From positions 164,104,091 through 164,168,090 of the forward strand of contig NC_051849.1 of assembly GCF_905115235.1 (NCBI RefSeq): a stretch of 64,000 nt of DNA, in the 5' to 3' direction. How positions within the stretch are numbered: the stretch's first letter is position 1; each line of letters begins with the position of its first letter. The notes beneath the pieces are model-generated. The model made no database searches, had not been told where the DNA came from, and worked only from the letters and a program-made list of their open reading frames with translations. The position numbers and the translations under genes were made by a program. Below are positions 46,601 to 58,599 of the stretch, one piece after another. Source of the stretch: Hermetia illucens (taxonomy: Eukaryota > Arthropoda > Insecta > Diptera > Stratiomyidae).

Positions 46601-47995
46601 CCGCAAAATGGCCGAAGTCGAGGCATCTGAAGCATCTCTTTAGAGATATTTGCTCCCTGAGCCTGCACACGACCCAACCTATTCTTACCTTGCTCGCGGT
46701 AATCAACTTTATAGCTGATTCCGCCGGCAAACTAATAATAGCGGTCTGTGTGCCACCATATGCCTTCTTCATCCTTTTTATGGCACTCTGGTCTAGATCG
46801 CTGAGGTTGAACTGTTGCTTTAGCGCAGCCCGGATGTCCTCCCGGGAGGTGACCTCATCTAGTCCTTACATTCAACCACTATTTCCTGCTTCCGAGCTCT
46901 TACCTCAGCTTCCTCTCCTAATACCTTTTCCATCTTGGCACGGAAGTTATTGGCCGACTTGTCGGCGGATCTACTTAGTTCCAGCATCAAATCCCCTCTC
47001 TGCGTTCGCCTGATACGGCTTACACTATCTCCCAAATCCATCAGCTCAGAGTCTAATTTCACTTTTCGGAGAATGTCGGCATAGGACGTATTTCCCTTCT
47101 TGGAAATAATTATTATTTCTGGGCGAAGCTTCTTTTTGTCCTTTTTCCTCTTGTTGCTCACCTTAGTCCATTGTTCGGGCCTACGAGCATTGGTCTCTTC
47201 CTCTTTTGCAGGTTTTGTGGCTGCAATCGTGACATTACCGACTTTCGCGGGTACTCTCGCCGGCTCCGCCTTCTTTGGTGAAGAGGCTTTTTTCTTCTTC
47301 GGGACTTGCTGCGGTCCTAAAGACTCACTGGTACCGTCTCTAGTCCGTTTTCCCGTTTTCCCTCCTGCCTTATTTTGGGGGAGGCGTCACCTGTGTTTCC
47401 CTTGTGACCTTGCCACCTGACCCTTGGGAATTCTTTTTTTCGACTGCCTTGATATAAGACAATTTAATGCCTCTTATCAAGGCTCGAATATTTATGGATA
47501 TTCCGCCTCTTCTTGATGAACGTGCACAGTTCATTTATTCGTTCCCCGAGTGTAACGAACGCCAGTCCGGTAAGTTCTCGTTTACTCTCGCGCCTTGCAC
47601 CACAAGGAATGATATCGATCAAGGGACTATTCATGTTTCTTTCAGAGTGCCGCGACGAATCTCGACTACCACCATTGTCATCGGTAGTCATCTCCTAAGC
47701 TTCGAACTTCTTCTAAAAGGATCCGGTGTGGACCTAATTTCCACTCCACCATTATCTCTTGTAGCATTAGATGCCACAGTAGCCAAGTTTCCCACTACTG
47801 AGGCATTGCGGTCGTTGGATATCGACGGCCGGGAGCCCGCTTGCTCACTCCCAAAAACCGCCGACACTGGGTTTCCAAAGCACTGCACCGTAAAAAAACT
47901 TCCTTTCTCCTTCTCCATATTTGGTTTATTTTCTGGGTATCCTTCCTTGAAAAGAGGGGAGGGAGGGGAGGGTTTAGCAGGCCCAGGTTCAAATT
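43680..47995 (-). mobile_element. R1-clade LINE, long decayed copy
   Basis: Minus strand, about 4.3 kb. ORF1 starts at 47918 (MEKEKGSFFTVQCFGNPVS) and continues frame-broken through KKGNTSYADILRKVKL (47161-46859) to zinc knuckles CFRCLDFGHFAAACTSQHDRS (46772-46494). ORF2: endonuclease 46361-46026 (EIIACDFNAWALEWGS); linker and RT 45701-44818 (PGVPSSYRHISLLNTM, ERQYGFRLTRSTVDAV, VTLDVKNVFNSANW); C-terminal CCHC-like CPECGAILEDPEDVMFHC at 44489-44262. The 3' untranslated part runs to about 43680. Contains several frameshifts and stops. The 5' sequence matches the fragment at 21530 and the 3' part matches 57091-57380. Confidence 0.8.
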
Positions 47996-48240
47996 AAATT
48001 TTTGTATCGTCGACTATTCGGAAAACTGAGATTCTGTGCATAGCTTGCAGACTTGCATGACTGCAGTTACACCGTCGGTACTTACCTTAAAATATATTCG
48101 CATATATATCTATATAATTTAATAGTTCAATTTAATGGGCGTTGTTAAATCTTGTCTTACTAGTTGTCCAATAACATATAATATCCAAAATTAAAAACAT
48201 AAAATGTTGTTTTATTCATTGTCATAGATCCAATGCAGTT

Positions 48241-51200
48241 TTATAGTCCGAAATACTGACCCAAAGAATATGGTTTTTTGTAACCTACGGGTAGATAATA
48301 GATACCACTCACTCCTCTATTAAAGTTTGATGGCTCTCCTCCCAAATACGCATACTCTCCAGTAGGTTCACAGAAACGTCTGATCGCTAGATCGTGGTTC
48401 GCGCATTGAATAGCAAAGAAGTGATTCACAAGTCCCAACGAATAAACAAAATACTCAAATGACCTTGCATGATCGCACACTGTCAATGTGGTCAGATGTG
48501 GGCAGCCCGGTTGAAATGAACCGAACCCACCATAAAAGGATGCGTGTCCACTTGATCTAGCTTCAGCCAGTATTCCATAATCGCTGTAGATCGCTTCCAC
48601 ATACTGAGCATCGGTTATAAACACACGGTCCTCTGGTAGCGCAGTTTCATAAGGTGAATTCGCAGGATCTAACGCGAAGATCGTATTGATTTTCGGGTTT
48701 TTAATTTGTTTACCTGCCAAACCAACAATATGAGCTCCCAGACTGTGCCCGATTAAGTATGTACTGTTCGGGTTGAGTCTTCCATATCTCCGCATAAATT
48801 TCATCCAGGCGGCCAACTTGTTAGCTGCAACTTTAGCTCTGACCGCTGCTTCAATATAATTTATATCCACTGCGCCATCAGTCCAGTTCATAATGATCAC
48901 ATTGTAATCCCCACGTCCTAAATATTTCACGCGAAGATCAATATCCAGTGTGTTGACGATCTGACTGAAATAGCCATCGACGACAATCCTGAAAGAAGCA
49001 CAAATAAAATTTCTTAAAGATTCATTAGTATTCATTTAAACATCTTTTCTATCGAACCCATTTCTCATGTAATTCACCATGAGCCAAAAAGATGCTTTTC
49101 CAAAACTCATCCACACTTGCTCCCCACAGATGTTGCCCAGGAACAAATCGGAATAGGCAGGCCACATTGGTCAATAAAAGCTTTGGTCTACAAGTAACAG
49201 TCGAACTTATTGAGTCCTGGCGGTTGAAAATTTGAGATTTTCCAAATCCCCCATTTTCTGCATTAATTGCTTTGTCTAGTGAAACCCACATATACTTGAA
49301 TACCGTAGAGAGAGGCTTCAGGCGCGTTATTGAGCTCTGCCTTTTACTTTTATTAGATTCTTGCATATGAAATGGCCGTTTTGGCAATCAAGTGAAGTTA
49401 GTTGGGATTTTGCTGTATCAAACTACCACCAGTTGGCGCTGTTGGTGTTGAATATTGAAGTATAAATACTCCTACATTTAATCAAGCAGTCATTTCGGTT
49501 TTGACAGTGAATAGAAAGGAGAAAAAGGATGGAAAAAAGCCAAGAACGTATACTTTTTCCGTATGAGTTCAAACTCGGTCATAAAGCGGCGGAGGCGACC
49601 AAGAACATTAACAGCGCATTTGGAGCTGATACTGTAACCGAACGAACCACACGGCAGTGGTTCGAAAAATTCCGGTCAGGCAACGTAAACCTTCAAAGTG
49701 AGCCACATAGACATCCAGGACCATCGATTGACAACGACGAGCTGCGTTTGCTAGTCGAATCCGACATACGTCAGTCTGTGAGAGACATTGCAGAGAAACT
49801 GGGCGTACTCTATTCGACAGTTTGCCGGTACTTGCAACAACTTAGAAAGGTGAAAAAGCTCGACAGATGGGTTCCGTATGCTCTTACGGAACAAAACATT
49901 GTGCTTCGAATGGAAATTTGCAGTTCTTTACTCTCCCGCAACAGAAGCGATCCCTTTTTGCACAGAATAGTGAAATGTGATGAAAAGTGGGTTAGATGCT
50001 AATGAGCCACCGAAGCACATGCCGAAACGGAGCCTTCATCCGAAGAAGGTAATAGTGAGTGTTTGGTGGTTTAGAGCTGGAGTTATCCACTATTCTTTTT
50101 TGGCACCTGGAGAAACGAGAAATGCACAGAAATACTGTGCGCAACTGGAGGATATGCACCAAAAATTGAATATTCAACGGCCGAGATTGATCAACACAGA
50201 TGGTGTGATATTCCTTCACGATAATGCACGACCTCATTTTTCCAGAACAACGGTTCAAAAGTTGAACGAATTGCTGTATGAGACTGCCTCATCCACCATC
50301 CGGATCTTTCGTCAACCGACTACCACTTTTTTAAGCATTTGGATCATTTTTTGGCAGAAAAACAATTTAGAAACGAAGAGGCTGTCAAAATTGCCGTCGG
50401 CGAATTTATTAACAGCCCACAGTTGGACTTCTACGAAACTGGCAAAAATGCTCTTGAATCTCGCTAGGAGAAGTGTTTTGAATCGACTGGCACCTATTTT
50501 AATTAAATAAATAAATAAATTTTTGTAAGCTTTACAGCCGTTTCAAATTTTAGTACAAAAACGGCCATTTCGTTTGCAACAACCTAATGTTTGCATGCAT
50601 ACCCTTATGCAGAGATAACTAATTCATTCGTTTCATCAACCTATCCTCATTTTTGCTTCATACACCTTCAATTTAAACCAAAAGTTTGCTCCATGTAAGA
50701 TTTTCGTTTGAGTTGCTCTGTTATGGATTCTTCCACAACTGTCATCTCAATACCTCAGAATGGAGGAGGGATGGGTCTTATTTCGCGGCAGAAATTACTC
50801 ACTGCAAATTGCCTTTAAAATTTCTCCCTTGTAGTAATTCACTACTACGCTTCTACCTCTCGAAGCGCTAACTACTCACAGAAAAACCTGCACTCAGTGT
50901 ATACGATGCAGTCAGCCAGAAACGAGAGTATAGCAACTGTGAGATTAACCGAGAGCATGATTACGGTCGATCTGTTGGTAGCACTGTTGCCTAATTCTTC
51001 CGAAAAACGGAAATGGAAGCCCCGAAAGAAGGAAACTTTAGCCGAAAAGAGGAGCCTGTCAGAGCCTTCTTTTCTACGTCTACTAGGAAAAGCGGAAGAA
51101 GGGGAAGCTGGAGATGTGAACGCAACTGGTCTAATATTTGCTTATGCTTGAGCGATACCGGCTGAACGCGCCGACAACCGGAAAAGGGTCCGAGCGCCGT

Positions 51201-54082
51201 AAGTTCGGGGAAGAAGCTAGACTCTACCCAATCGAGCGGAATCTCTCGAAAAAGAAAGTTAGCACAAAGCTCTCATTTCCGTTACTTTCAATATGTATAG
51301 TTTAAGTAACGCAGTGCATTAAATTAAAAGCCTCTAGTAGAAGTTCTCTCTTAAACAATTATCCTTCACGTGGAAAGCGTCCTTCTTCTAGTTTCATTAT
51401 TTGCTTTCTGCAAAGTATTTTCAAATTCCAAAAAGTTAAGTACCCTCTAAACCGGTATGTTGAAACGGATCCATTCAGCCCGAACACCGTGAACCTTCGA
51501 AGGGTTCCAGCTGACGTCAATGCAAGATACCGCGAAATAAGGCGGAGATTTTTGAGAATGAAGACAAGCTGTTAACCCTCAGGACATATTAGGCTATATT
51601 CTACGTCAAAGTTAGGCAAGTTACCTTACATCATGCAAACTGGAAGCATACATTGTAAAGTTGCAAGCCTGCTATTATATATTTCCGGAATAAGAGGCAT
51701 AGGCTCCGATTAGTAAAGGGGGGTAAGGATCTTCTTCCATGAGAGATCTTCGACACCAACCAACCATACTGAGACAATGCTGTCCGCAGGGCTTAGTTTC
51801 GCTTAACTTGCGATACCAAGTTGATGGCAAGAGCAGGTAGATCATATTTGCCTCCGGTTACTTACAGTACAGATTCCAGTGACTTTAAACTTTTCAGCAG
51901 CTGTTTGGGCATTAGTAATGCAATCCTAGAAGAGAGAAACTCTTTTATTTTATGACTTCAGCTGTTGTGATAACCACGAACGCAGGGTGCGCCCCTGTAG
52001 AAACCGATTGAACTCTATCTCTAGACTCAATACGGTGGAACTAATCTGGTCTGGACAGAAGTGGAATAGGTAAAGATTTTCTTCTATGACAAAGATTCCT
52101 TACTATGTCTTGCCGTTTAATTTAAATTTGTGATTATATATTGGCCTTTAAAACTACATTCACGTCGTTGTTCAAAGTAATTCCTGAGCTTATTGTATCA
52201 TGTAGCTACAAACAATGAAAGATAATGAACATGGATGTTATTTACAATAAAGTTGACAGACATCGCTGCATGATATTATTACGTTTCTGCTTTAGGTAGC
52301 TCGTATCACTAGATTGCGTAGCACTAGACAAAAACCCAATATAAGCGTTTCTAGAAGATGGTTTTACTTCACAACAACAACTTACTTTTACCACTTTTCC
52401 AGAGCCTTGTCATACTTGCTCGAAAGTCTGCTCTTCCTCTATAGTAGCACTCAAACGATAAGCATTACTGGATCACTCCACGATACCCACTCGCATGTCT
52501 TTCTTACTTTTCAACTTTCTTCTATCTATCGCTTCACTTTTTCACAGTAATTTTCCCAAAACTCAGGCCTTTTCCATGTCCATTTATCCATCCCTTCTGA
52601 TTCCTTTCACTTCCCGCGACGCTTCTTATAATTCCATGTTACGTACCTTCCTCTACTCCCATCATGGAATTCGCTTCTAAAAATCCGCATAAATGTTACG
52701 CTCATTAATTTCATAACTTGACGAATCATTACCTTCAAGTCACAGTGTTGTTAGATTCCTTGCCGTCCAGCATATGCTTGTTGCTACCTTTATCCTTAAA
52801 AGTGTCAAGTTCTTGTCACACGCTTCTCGCCACTTCACAATTTCGATCTGTCGACTTACCGCTTTTTGAATAGTCATCTCCGCCGACTCTGTAGTGTCCC
52901 GCCAGGTATGTTCATCCTGCTTAGAAATTTCTTCCTCCTGGTTCCTATTGTCTCGCATGGGATCCTTCCGCCATTTTACCCCTTCACCTAAGACCTCCAT
53001 TTCATGATCTACAGCAATTGTTGTTTACCGTGGAGGTTTCAGCTGCTTCCTTCGATAGACAGTGTTCACTGGAGTTCACGTTCCTCGACATTAATATCTC
53101 GTGACTCCAAAGCTTCGCAAAGTCTCCTCTGTATTTCTGTTTTAGTTCCCGTCGTAGGGGCTCTAACGCTGATAGCTCCCTTTTCAACTGCTCTACTTTC
53201 ATTTATTTTACACTAAATTATCCAACCATACAACATAATTATAAAGCAGTTCGTTCAACTGGTACACTTCGAGACGCATAATTAACCGACGCAGTCGGTT
53301 CTAACTCTGAAACTAGAGTGATACTGAGAGCAGACCTTCGGCATGCAAGGACTTTGCTAGAAAACTACTTTGCACCTTCGACAATAACTGAGAAGAAGAA
53401 GAAGAACTATCCTAACTAAATATTCGCTCTACTATTATACATTTTGGGTGTCTTGGCTAATTATCATTACTACGATTTACATTGAGGTCACACATGATTT
53501 TCCCAAAGTGATTTTCGCCACAATGTGTGGAAATTAGATTTGAGTTCGATGCGTGGAGCAGGTCCAATTTAATTCGAACTAATTTTTCCCTCAAAACAGA
53601 ACTTTGCTTGGAAGACGGTGTGTAAAGCGACCACATTTTTTACTTTTCTTGTTTTTTTGTGAGCTCCGCCTTTTTGGCAAAATCTTCACTATTGTTGATT
53701 TTAGCATCCTCTTTCTATAATTTCTATCAGGTCCTCATTTCTGAGATTTAAAAGATCAATATGCTTTTTCGTAAATGAATTTCAATTATTTTCTGTTGTT
53801 CGTTTACCTTGTGGGATGTGCTGGATTAAAATTGGACCGTTGTAGACTATCCACATCCCCAGTAATGATTTTCTGGCCCCAAAGTAGATTTCTCCTCGTA
53901 AACAGAAAAAAATATTCGTTAAAATCACGCACCCGTGCTACTGTCGAGTCATCGAATAACGTAGATCTATTTACGGGAAATAATTGACCATTTTGATCTG
54001 ATATCCACCCCAAAAAAGTGGGATCGAAAACTTCTTGACACTGAAGTCCATAAAGTAGGAAAGCTATTGTAAATATCTTCAT
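48241..54082 (-). CDS. L5: secreted lipase / phospholipase A1-like enzyme with 4.8 kb intron
   Basis: Exon 1 is 54082-53808 (signal peptide MKIFTIAFLLYGLQCQ, then N-domain to FNPAHPT-R). A GTAAAC donor joins an acceptor TTTCAG to exon 2, 48988-48241; the split Arg codon restores the frame, giving 340 residues. Exon 2 has NVIIMNWTDGA, YLIGHSLGAHIVG (Ser174), FALDPANSPY (Asp199) and CDHARS (His265), so the triad is complete. The lid between Cys254 and Cys263 is eight residues. The oxyanion-region HGW is replaced by VDGY. Unlike L1-L4 there is no intron in the signal peptide. Likely a secreted lipid hydrolase. The 4819-bp intron (48989-53807) holds mariner 2 in the opposite direction. Start chosen because the signal peptide begins there; an upstream in-frame ATG at 54154 would bury it. 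Confidence 0.88.
49353..50587 (+). mobile_element. mariner element 2, defective, in the L5 intron
   Basis: 1235 bp with inverted ends TTAGATTCTTGCATATGAAATGGCCG and complement ending CAACAACCTAA; TA precedes it and TG follows, so the right TA has mutated. Transposase frame 49529-50002 (MEKSQERILFPYEFKLG, helix-turn-helix TVCRYLQQLRKVKKLDRW, CDEKWV with first Asp) is intact. It is then cut by a small deletion after KWV, which removes the YDN...AQW stretch present in mariner 1. FLHDNARPH (second Asp) is intact; the region of the third Asp is frame-shifted. The N-terminal half is better preserved than in mariner 1. Confidence 0.88.
50588..53807. other. L5 intron, unassigned left part
   Basis: No named repeat. 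On the minus strand 53202-52740 reads as two adjoining lysine/glutamate-rich frames, QLKRELSALEPLRRELKQKY and later SAEMTIQKAVSRQIEIVKW, separated by stops. They look like a decayed charged coiled-coil coding remnant of unknown origin. A plus-strand frame 50897-51151 is also unrecognised. Confidence 0.35.
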
Positions 54083-55911
54083 CTCGATGGAAAAGATACA
54101 AATCGGATAACATGTGTCTAAATAACTAAAAATGTCCACAAACACAAAACGCACTGGTAGTCCAATTTCCGGCGATTTCGGCTAAAATTCTATTTTGCAA
54201 TCAGTGACATAATAAACTTCTTTCAACATTTGGTTCTCCAATATTTAAAAATTTATTGTCTTTGTTGTTCTGAAAGATATCCAGACAGATACATTCACTC
54301 ACGAAAAACTAGTTAAGTTGTTCACATACCATTAGTTGTTGGAAACACACTCGGAGTCGACTGACGATAAAAATGAAATAGTTTCTATGCTTGCGATATA
54401 ACTACTAAGTTGCTTACTTAAGCATTACACTCAGTAAAATAAAAGTGCTTAAGTAAACTGCAGTAGACTTTTCAACTAAACCATTTTTAAGAAATAGTTG
54501 GTCAGTCAGTCGATTATCACCATCAATGAAAAACAGCTCGAATCCAACAAAGGAACGGAAATACCCTTCAAACTTGCTCGAAAACTAATATCAGGAGGCC
54601 CTCCATATTCTGAACAAGGGTGCAAAACATAAGGGTTGATACTGCAACGAGCGGAATAGAAAGGACCTTGTTAAATACTAGGTGATTCCTAAGCAATATA
54701 ATAACAAATGGTTGGCAAACTAGCAAAAAACGGAACCTACCGCCTTCCTGCAATCGATCTCAAGATGAGGTCGAGCAACCAAGAAAAAAAAAGCAGAGCT
54801 TACAAAGCTCAGAGGCCAAATAATGGTCAACCGGCGGAGAACGCACTTCGAAACCCTTCCGTGAGGTGACCAGGAGTCGGGTTGGTTTCTCCGTTAACGG
54901 CTGGATGTTTTGACCAATGATAAGTCTAGGCTGTCGAAGCTGGTCATCAAGCATCTCCTGGACCGCAAAAGGGATGTATTCCTTGCTTTAATTCCTTCTA
55001 TATGCTTCGAGGCTACCACATGACAACATGCGAGAACCATTTCTCCAGCTTCTTTCTCGGTCTGTGCGTCACTAACATGTGTGACGCCTGGGAAAAAGGA
55101 AATTCAAGATTATCCAATGCGATGAGATTTCCAGCAAACCAATGTGTCGCGTCTGGTTATGAAAACTCCGCATGAATGTGTAGACGTCGCTAGTTCTCAG
55201 TAAACCGAATGATGCCAAAGTAAATATTATACTTTATTCCAAAGGACAAGGGACTTTGATTGAAACAAGTTTAATTCATATGCCCTTGCCAGGAATAGCT
55301 TCCACACCTCTTTGTGTCCTGGCATGAGTTCTAGCGGTTTGCAGGTATTGAAACTGGAGCAGGCGGAGTGAAGAACGTATATATTTTTTTCGTTTATCTG
55401 GACCACAACTGATGAGTTTCACCAGAGAAATAACAACATCTGACATGTATCATCTCATCGAGAAAGCCAACCTGTTAAGTGTCTGTGATACCAATGCAAA
55501 CCATCCATTTTGAGATTATTCGGAAATTAACGAAAAAGGTAAGACGCTATTTGCGAGGACATTACACCAACTTTCCCCCTCCTGGGAGGAATTGTGACGG
55601 TTGGAAGAAAGTTTTCACAATCACCATATTAGCTGACAGCTAACCTTGGATCACAGCTGAATACTTTCCAGTCTCAGTCTTGCTATTGAGACTTCCTATC
55701 TTTTCAGAGACCCCAAAGGAATCAAATGGAGAAAGTTTTGTCAATATTGATATAACAGCCAAACTGGAGTCCTGGGTCGAGGCACCAGAGAATGCAAATC
55801 ACATTTAGAATCTAGTACCCGGCAAAATACAACAAACGCTGTAGCAGCAGTGGCACTGTGGTGGCCTGCATAATCTTAAGAAGCTGATCCGAGAGGTCTT
55901 TAATATCTCTT
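54083..55911. other. L5 upstream region and unassigned DNA
   Basis: Should include the L5 promoter, but I see no clear TATA box at the spacing used by L2-L4. The rest is unassigned. Confidence 0.35.
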
Positions 55912-56718
55912 CATCATCAACGGCGCAACAACCGGTATCCGGTCTAGGCCTGCCTTAATAAGGAACTCCAGACATTCCGGTTTTGCGCCGAGGTCCACCA
56001 ATTCGATATCCCTAAAAGCTGTCTGGCATCCTGACCTACGCCATCGCACCATCTTAGGCAGGGTCTGCCTCGTCTTCTATTTCTACCATAGATATTGCCC
56101 TTATATACTTTCCCGGTTGGATCATCCTCATCCATACGGATTAAGTGAACCGCCCATCGTAACCAATTGAGCCGGATTTTATCCACAACCGGACGGCCAT
56201 GGTATCGCTCATAGATTTCGTCATTGTGTAGACTACGGAATCGTCCATCGTCATGTAGGGGGCCAAAAATTCTTCGGAGGATTCTTCTCTCGAACGCGGC
56301 CAAGAGTTCGCAATTTTTCTTGCTAAGAACCCAAGTTTCCGAGGAATACATGAGGACTGGCAAGATCATTGTCTTGTACAGTAAGAGCTTTGACCCTGTG
56401 TAAGCTGAAATAGGCTCTGTTGGCTGACAACAACCGTGCGCGGATTTCATCACCGTAGTTGTTATCGGTTGTGATTTTCGACCCTAGATAAGAGAAATTG
56501 TCAACGGTCTCAAAGTTGTATTCTCTTATCCTTATCCTTCTTCGTGTTTGACCAGTGCGGTTTGATGTTGTTGGTTGATTCGTCTTCGGTGCTGACGTTG
56601 CCACCATATATTTTGTCTTGCCTTCATTCATGTGCAGGCCAAGATCTCGCGCCAATCGCCGCCTGCTCGATCTGGATGAAGGCAGTTTGTACGTCTCGGG
56701 TGGTTCTTCCCATGATGT
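55912..56718 (-). mobile_element. RTE-A copy 4, 5'-truncated
   Basis: 3' end with (GAT)n at 55912 and a perfect terminal hairpin at 55931-55943. It carries the C-terminal domain (LNWLRWAVHLIRMDEDD) and thumb (NFETVDNFSYLGSKITT), truncated at position 3436 of copy 1 orientation. A small internal loss near 56395 disrupts the frame. No convincing target duplication. Confidence 0.87.
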
Positions 56719-57090
56719 CTTGCAAACATAAATAATAGCAGTCGCGAAAGGGCTGCCAGAAGTGAAAGGTGGTCATCACGATTGCCAGGAAGCGAGCCTG
56801 ATTTTGCGAGACTTATAAGATTCTGATCAAAAAACATAAGGCGCCTTCCTTTCTTAAGATATTGGATGTTCCACTGGACGTAATCTTCTGGTAAGACCTT
56901 AGAGCTGCGAGTCCGGACGAGCTTCGGCACCATTTAGAATTTATGCATCATCAATAACCTGGTTCATAAACAGCCCACTGCAAATAAATCTCTGGGTCCA
57001 AATGACATAATATCAGCCATGCTCCAAAAACAGTAAAACAAAGTTGTTTAGGATAAGTGAGGGATCCTAAGTCCACAACCACTTGTTATT
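56719..57090. other. Unassigned DNA
   Basis: Nothing recognised. Confidence 0.3.
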
Positions 57091-57380
57091 GGACGGGACC
57101 AAATGGAGAGCAACTTACTCCCACGTCTCTTTGGTCCGCGGATCCCTCGTTTGGGGCATGGCACCCAAGCATTACAAAAATCATAGGACAATTATACGAC
57201 GGACGAATTATATCCAATCTCGCACCCTTCGCGTGTTTTCCTGAATATATAAAGGAGCGTTTTCCATCTGATGCCACTCACGGTCACGCTGCTCCCAGGG
57301 CAGAGGTGAGGCAGCGTCTGAAGAGTTGCCTCTGCCCTGGACAAAACCGTTTGTCCTATGATTTTTAGTAAAACAAAGAT
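57091..57380 (+). mobile_element. R1-clade LINE 3' end fragment
   Basis: Matches the complement of 43970-44170: CCAAATGGAGAGCAACTTACTCCC, TTTGGTCCGCGGATCCCTCG, GGCACCCAAGCATTACAAAAAT, and after about 100 bp of unrelated sequence GCTCCCAGGGCAGAGGTGAGGCAGCG. Non-coding remnant of the family at 43680. Confidence 0.65.
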
Positions 57381-57599
57381 TGTACTTGGATGACAGCGGT
57401 ATATCAGTTAAAAGAGTACCACACTTCTTAGGATGTGCACGAAATAGTGCCTATAAGTCCGGAAAGAACTCCAGCACACCTATCCAAATGGCAAATCCGC
57501 AGAAACCGCTCTTTACTGGACAAGGGTTGCAAGATGCGAGCTCAACTTATCCAATCAAAATAAAGCTGACGCTATCTACCCCCATGGCAACAGAAATTT

Positions 57600-57740
57600 C
57601 CTGCTGCTAAATGGACGTAGTTTCACACATTTCTTGAATGTAAAATGCGTGGGTGTGGTCCTGAACCCTAACTTAAATTGGAGATTAAACATAGAAACAT
57701 AGAAATCCTCTTCCACTCATTTGGAAAGATTTAAGCGCGT
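57600..57740 (+). mobile_element. LINE RT-thumb scrap
   Basis: VKCVGVVLNPNLNWRLNIE near 57640-57695 resembles the VxYLGVxLDxxLxWxxHIE phrase of Jockey/R1-superfamily LINEs. Short and isolated. Confidence 0.35.
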
Positions 57741-58291
57741 TTATGGCAAAGATAATTTCGCTTCTATTTGAAGGTGCCGCCTGTATTCACATCCATCATT
57801 AACGTCTTGCCAATATCCATTGTTAACGTCTCTAACACTACCGTTGAAAGATTGCCAACTACCTCTGAGTTTCTTTGTGATGTAATAAACGGTAGTGAAA
57901 CCGTTTCAAGTTGTGGCATATTCTGCTTTACTTATACCCCGGCGGAATTTCTTTTTTACGGCAAACACTACGCCGCTTTATAACGTTCTCTTTGAACATG
58001 GCTGACAGCTTAATTTGCACCAGAGATAAAAACTTTTTCAATGATGGTTCATCAATACTCTCAGCGTGTTGATTAACCCTTGTGCCGTCTTCTCAGCAAA
58101 GTAATTTTCTCACTGCTGAACGACAGGCGGATCGCGGCGACGGCCGATATTGAATCCGCGGGGCCAACACTCTGCTCTGCTGGAAGGTAATGCAGTTGAG
58201 GCACGTAAGTAAGGGTAAGTCACGGTTCGAAGCTAGTGTCAGAGCCCATTCTGTTCAGCAAATTTGGAAAACAACTCCTGAATGTACCGCT
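57741..58291. other. Unassigned DNA
   Basis: Nothing recognised before the SINE target duplication at 58292. Confidence 0.3.
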
Positions 58292-58299
58292 GGCCGGGA

Positions 58300-58591
58300 T
58301 ATAATAATAATAATAATCGTTGGCGCAACAATCCATATTGGATCAGGGCCTTGAAGTGTGTAAGAGCACTTCATTCAAGACCGAAACGGTACACTACAGT
58401 ATACCGTAGGAGGCAATTTGGTCAGCATTGCGCTCGCCGGAGATTTTTACCCTGATTTGACTCAGGTACTCATTCACAGCTGAGTCGACTGGTATCCGAC
58501 ATCAAATCACGATACAAATTCCACTGCCACCAGTGAGATTTGAACCGCGTATGATAGTCTTGTGCTCTAACCACTCAGCTATCCGGAAACC
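58300..58591 (-). repeat. tRNA-derived SINE, complete copy (SINE-4)
   Basis: Flanked by the 8-bp duplication GGCCGGGA (58292-58299, 58592-58599). Read on the minus strand: head GGTTTCCGGATAGCTGAGTGG (A box), GCGGTTCAAATCTC (B box), body CTGAGTCAAATCAGGGTA, 3' hairpin ATCCA-ATA-TGGAT (58331-58343), TGTTGCGCC and (ATT)n tail at 58301-58317. The cleanest copy in the window. Confidence 0.9.
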
Positions 58592-58599
58592 GGCCGGGA

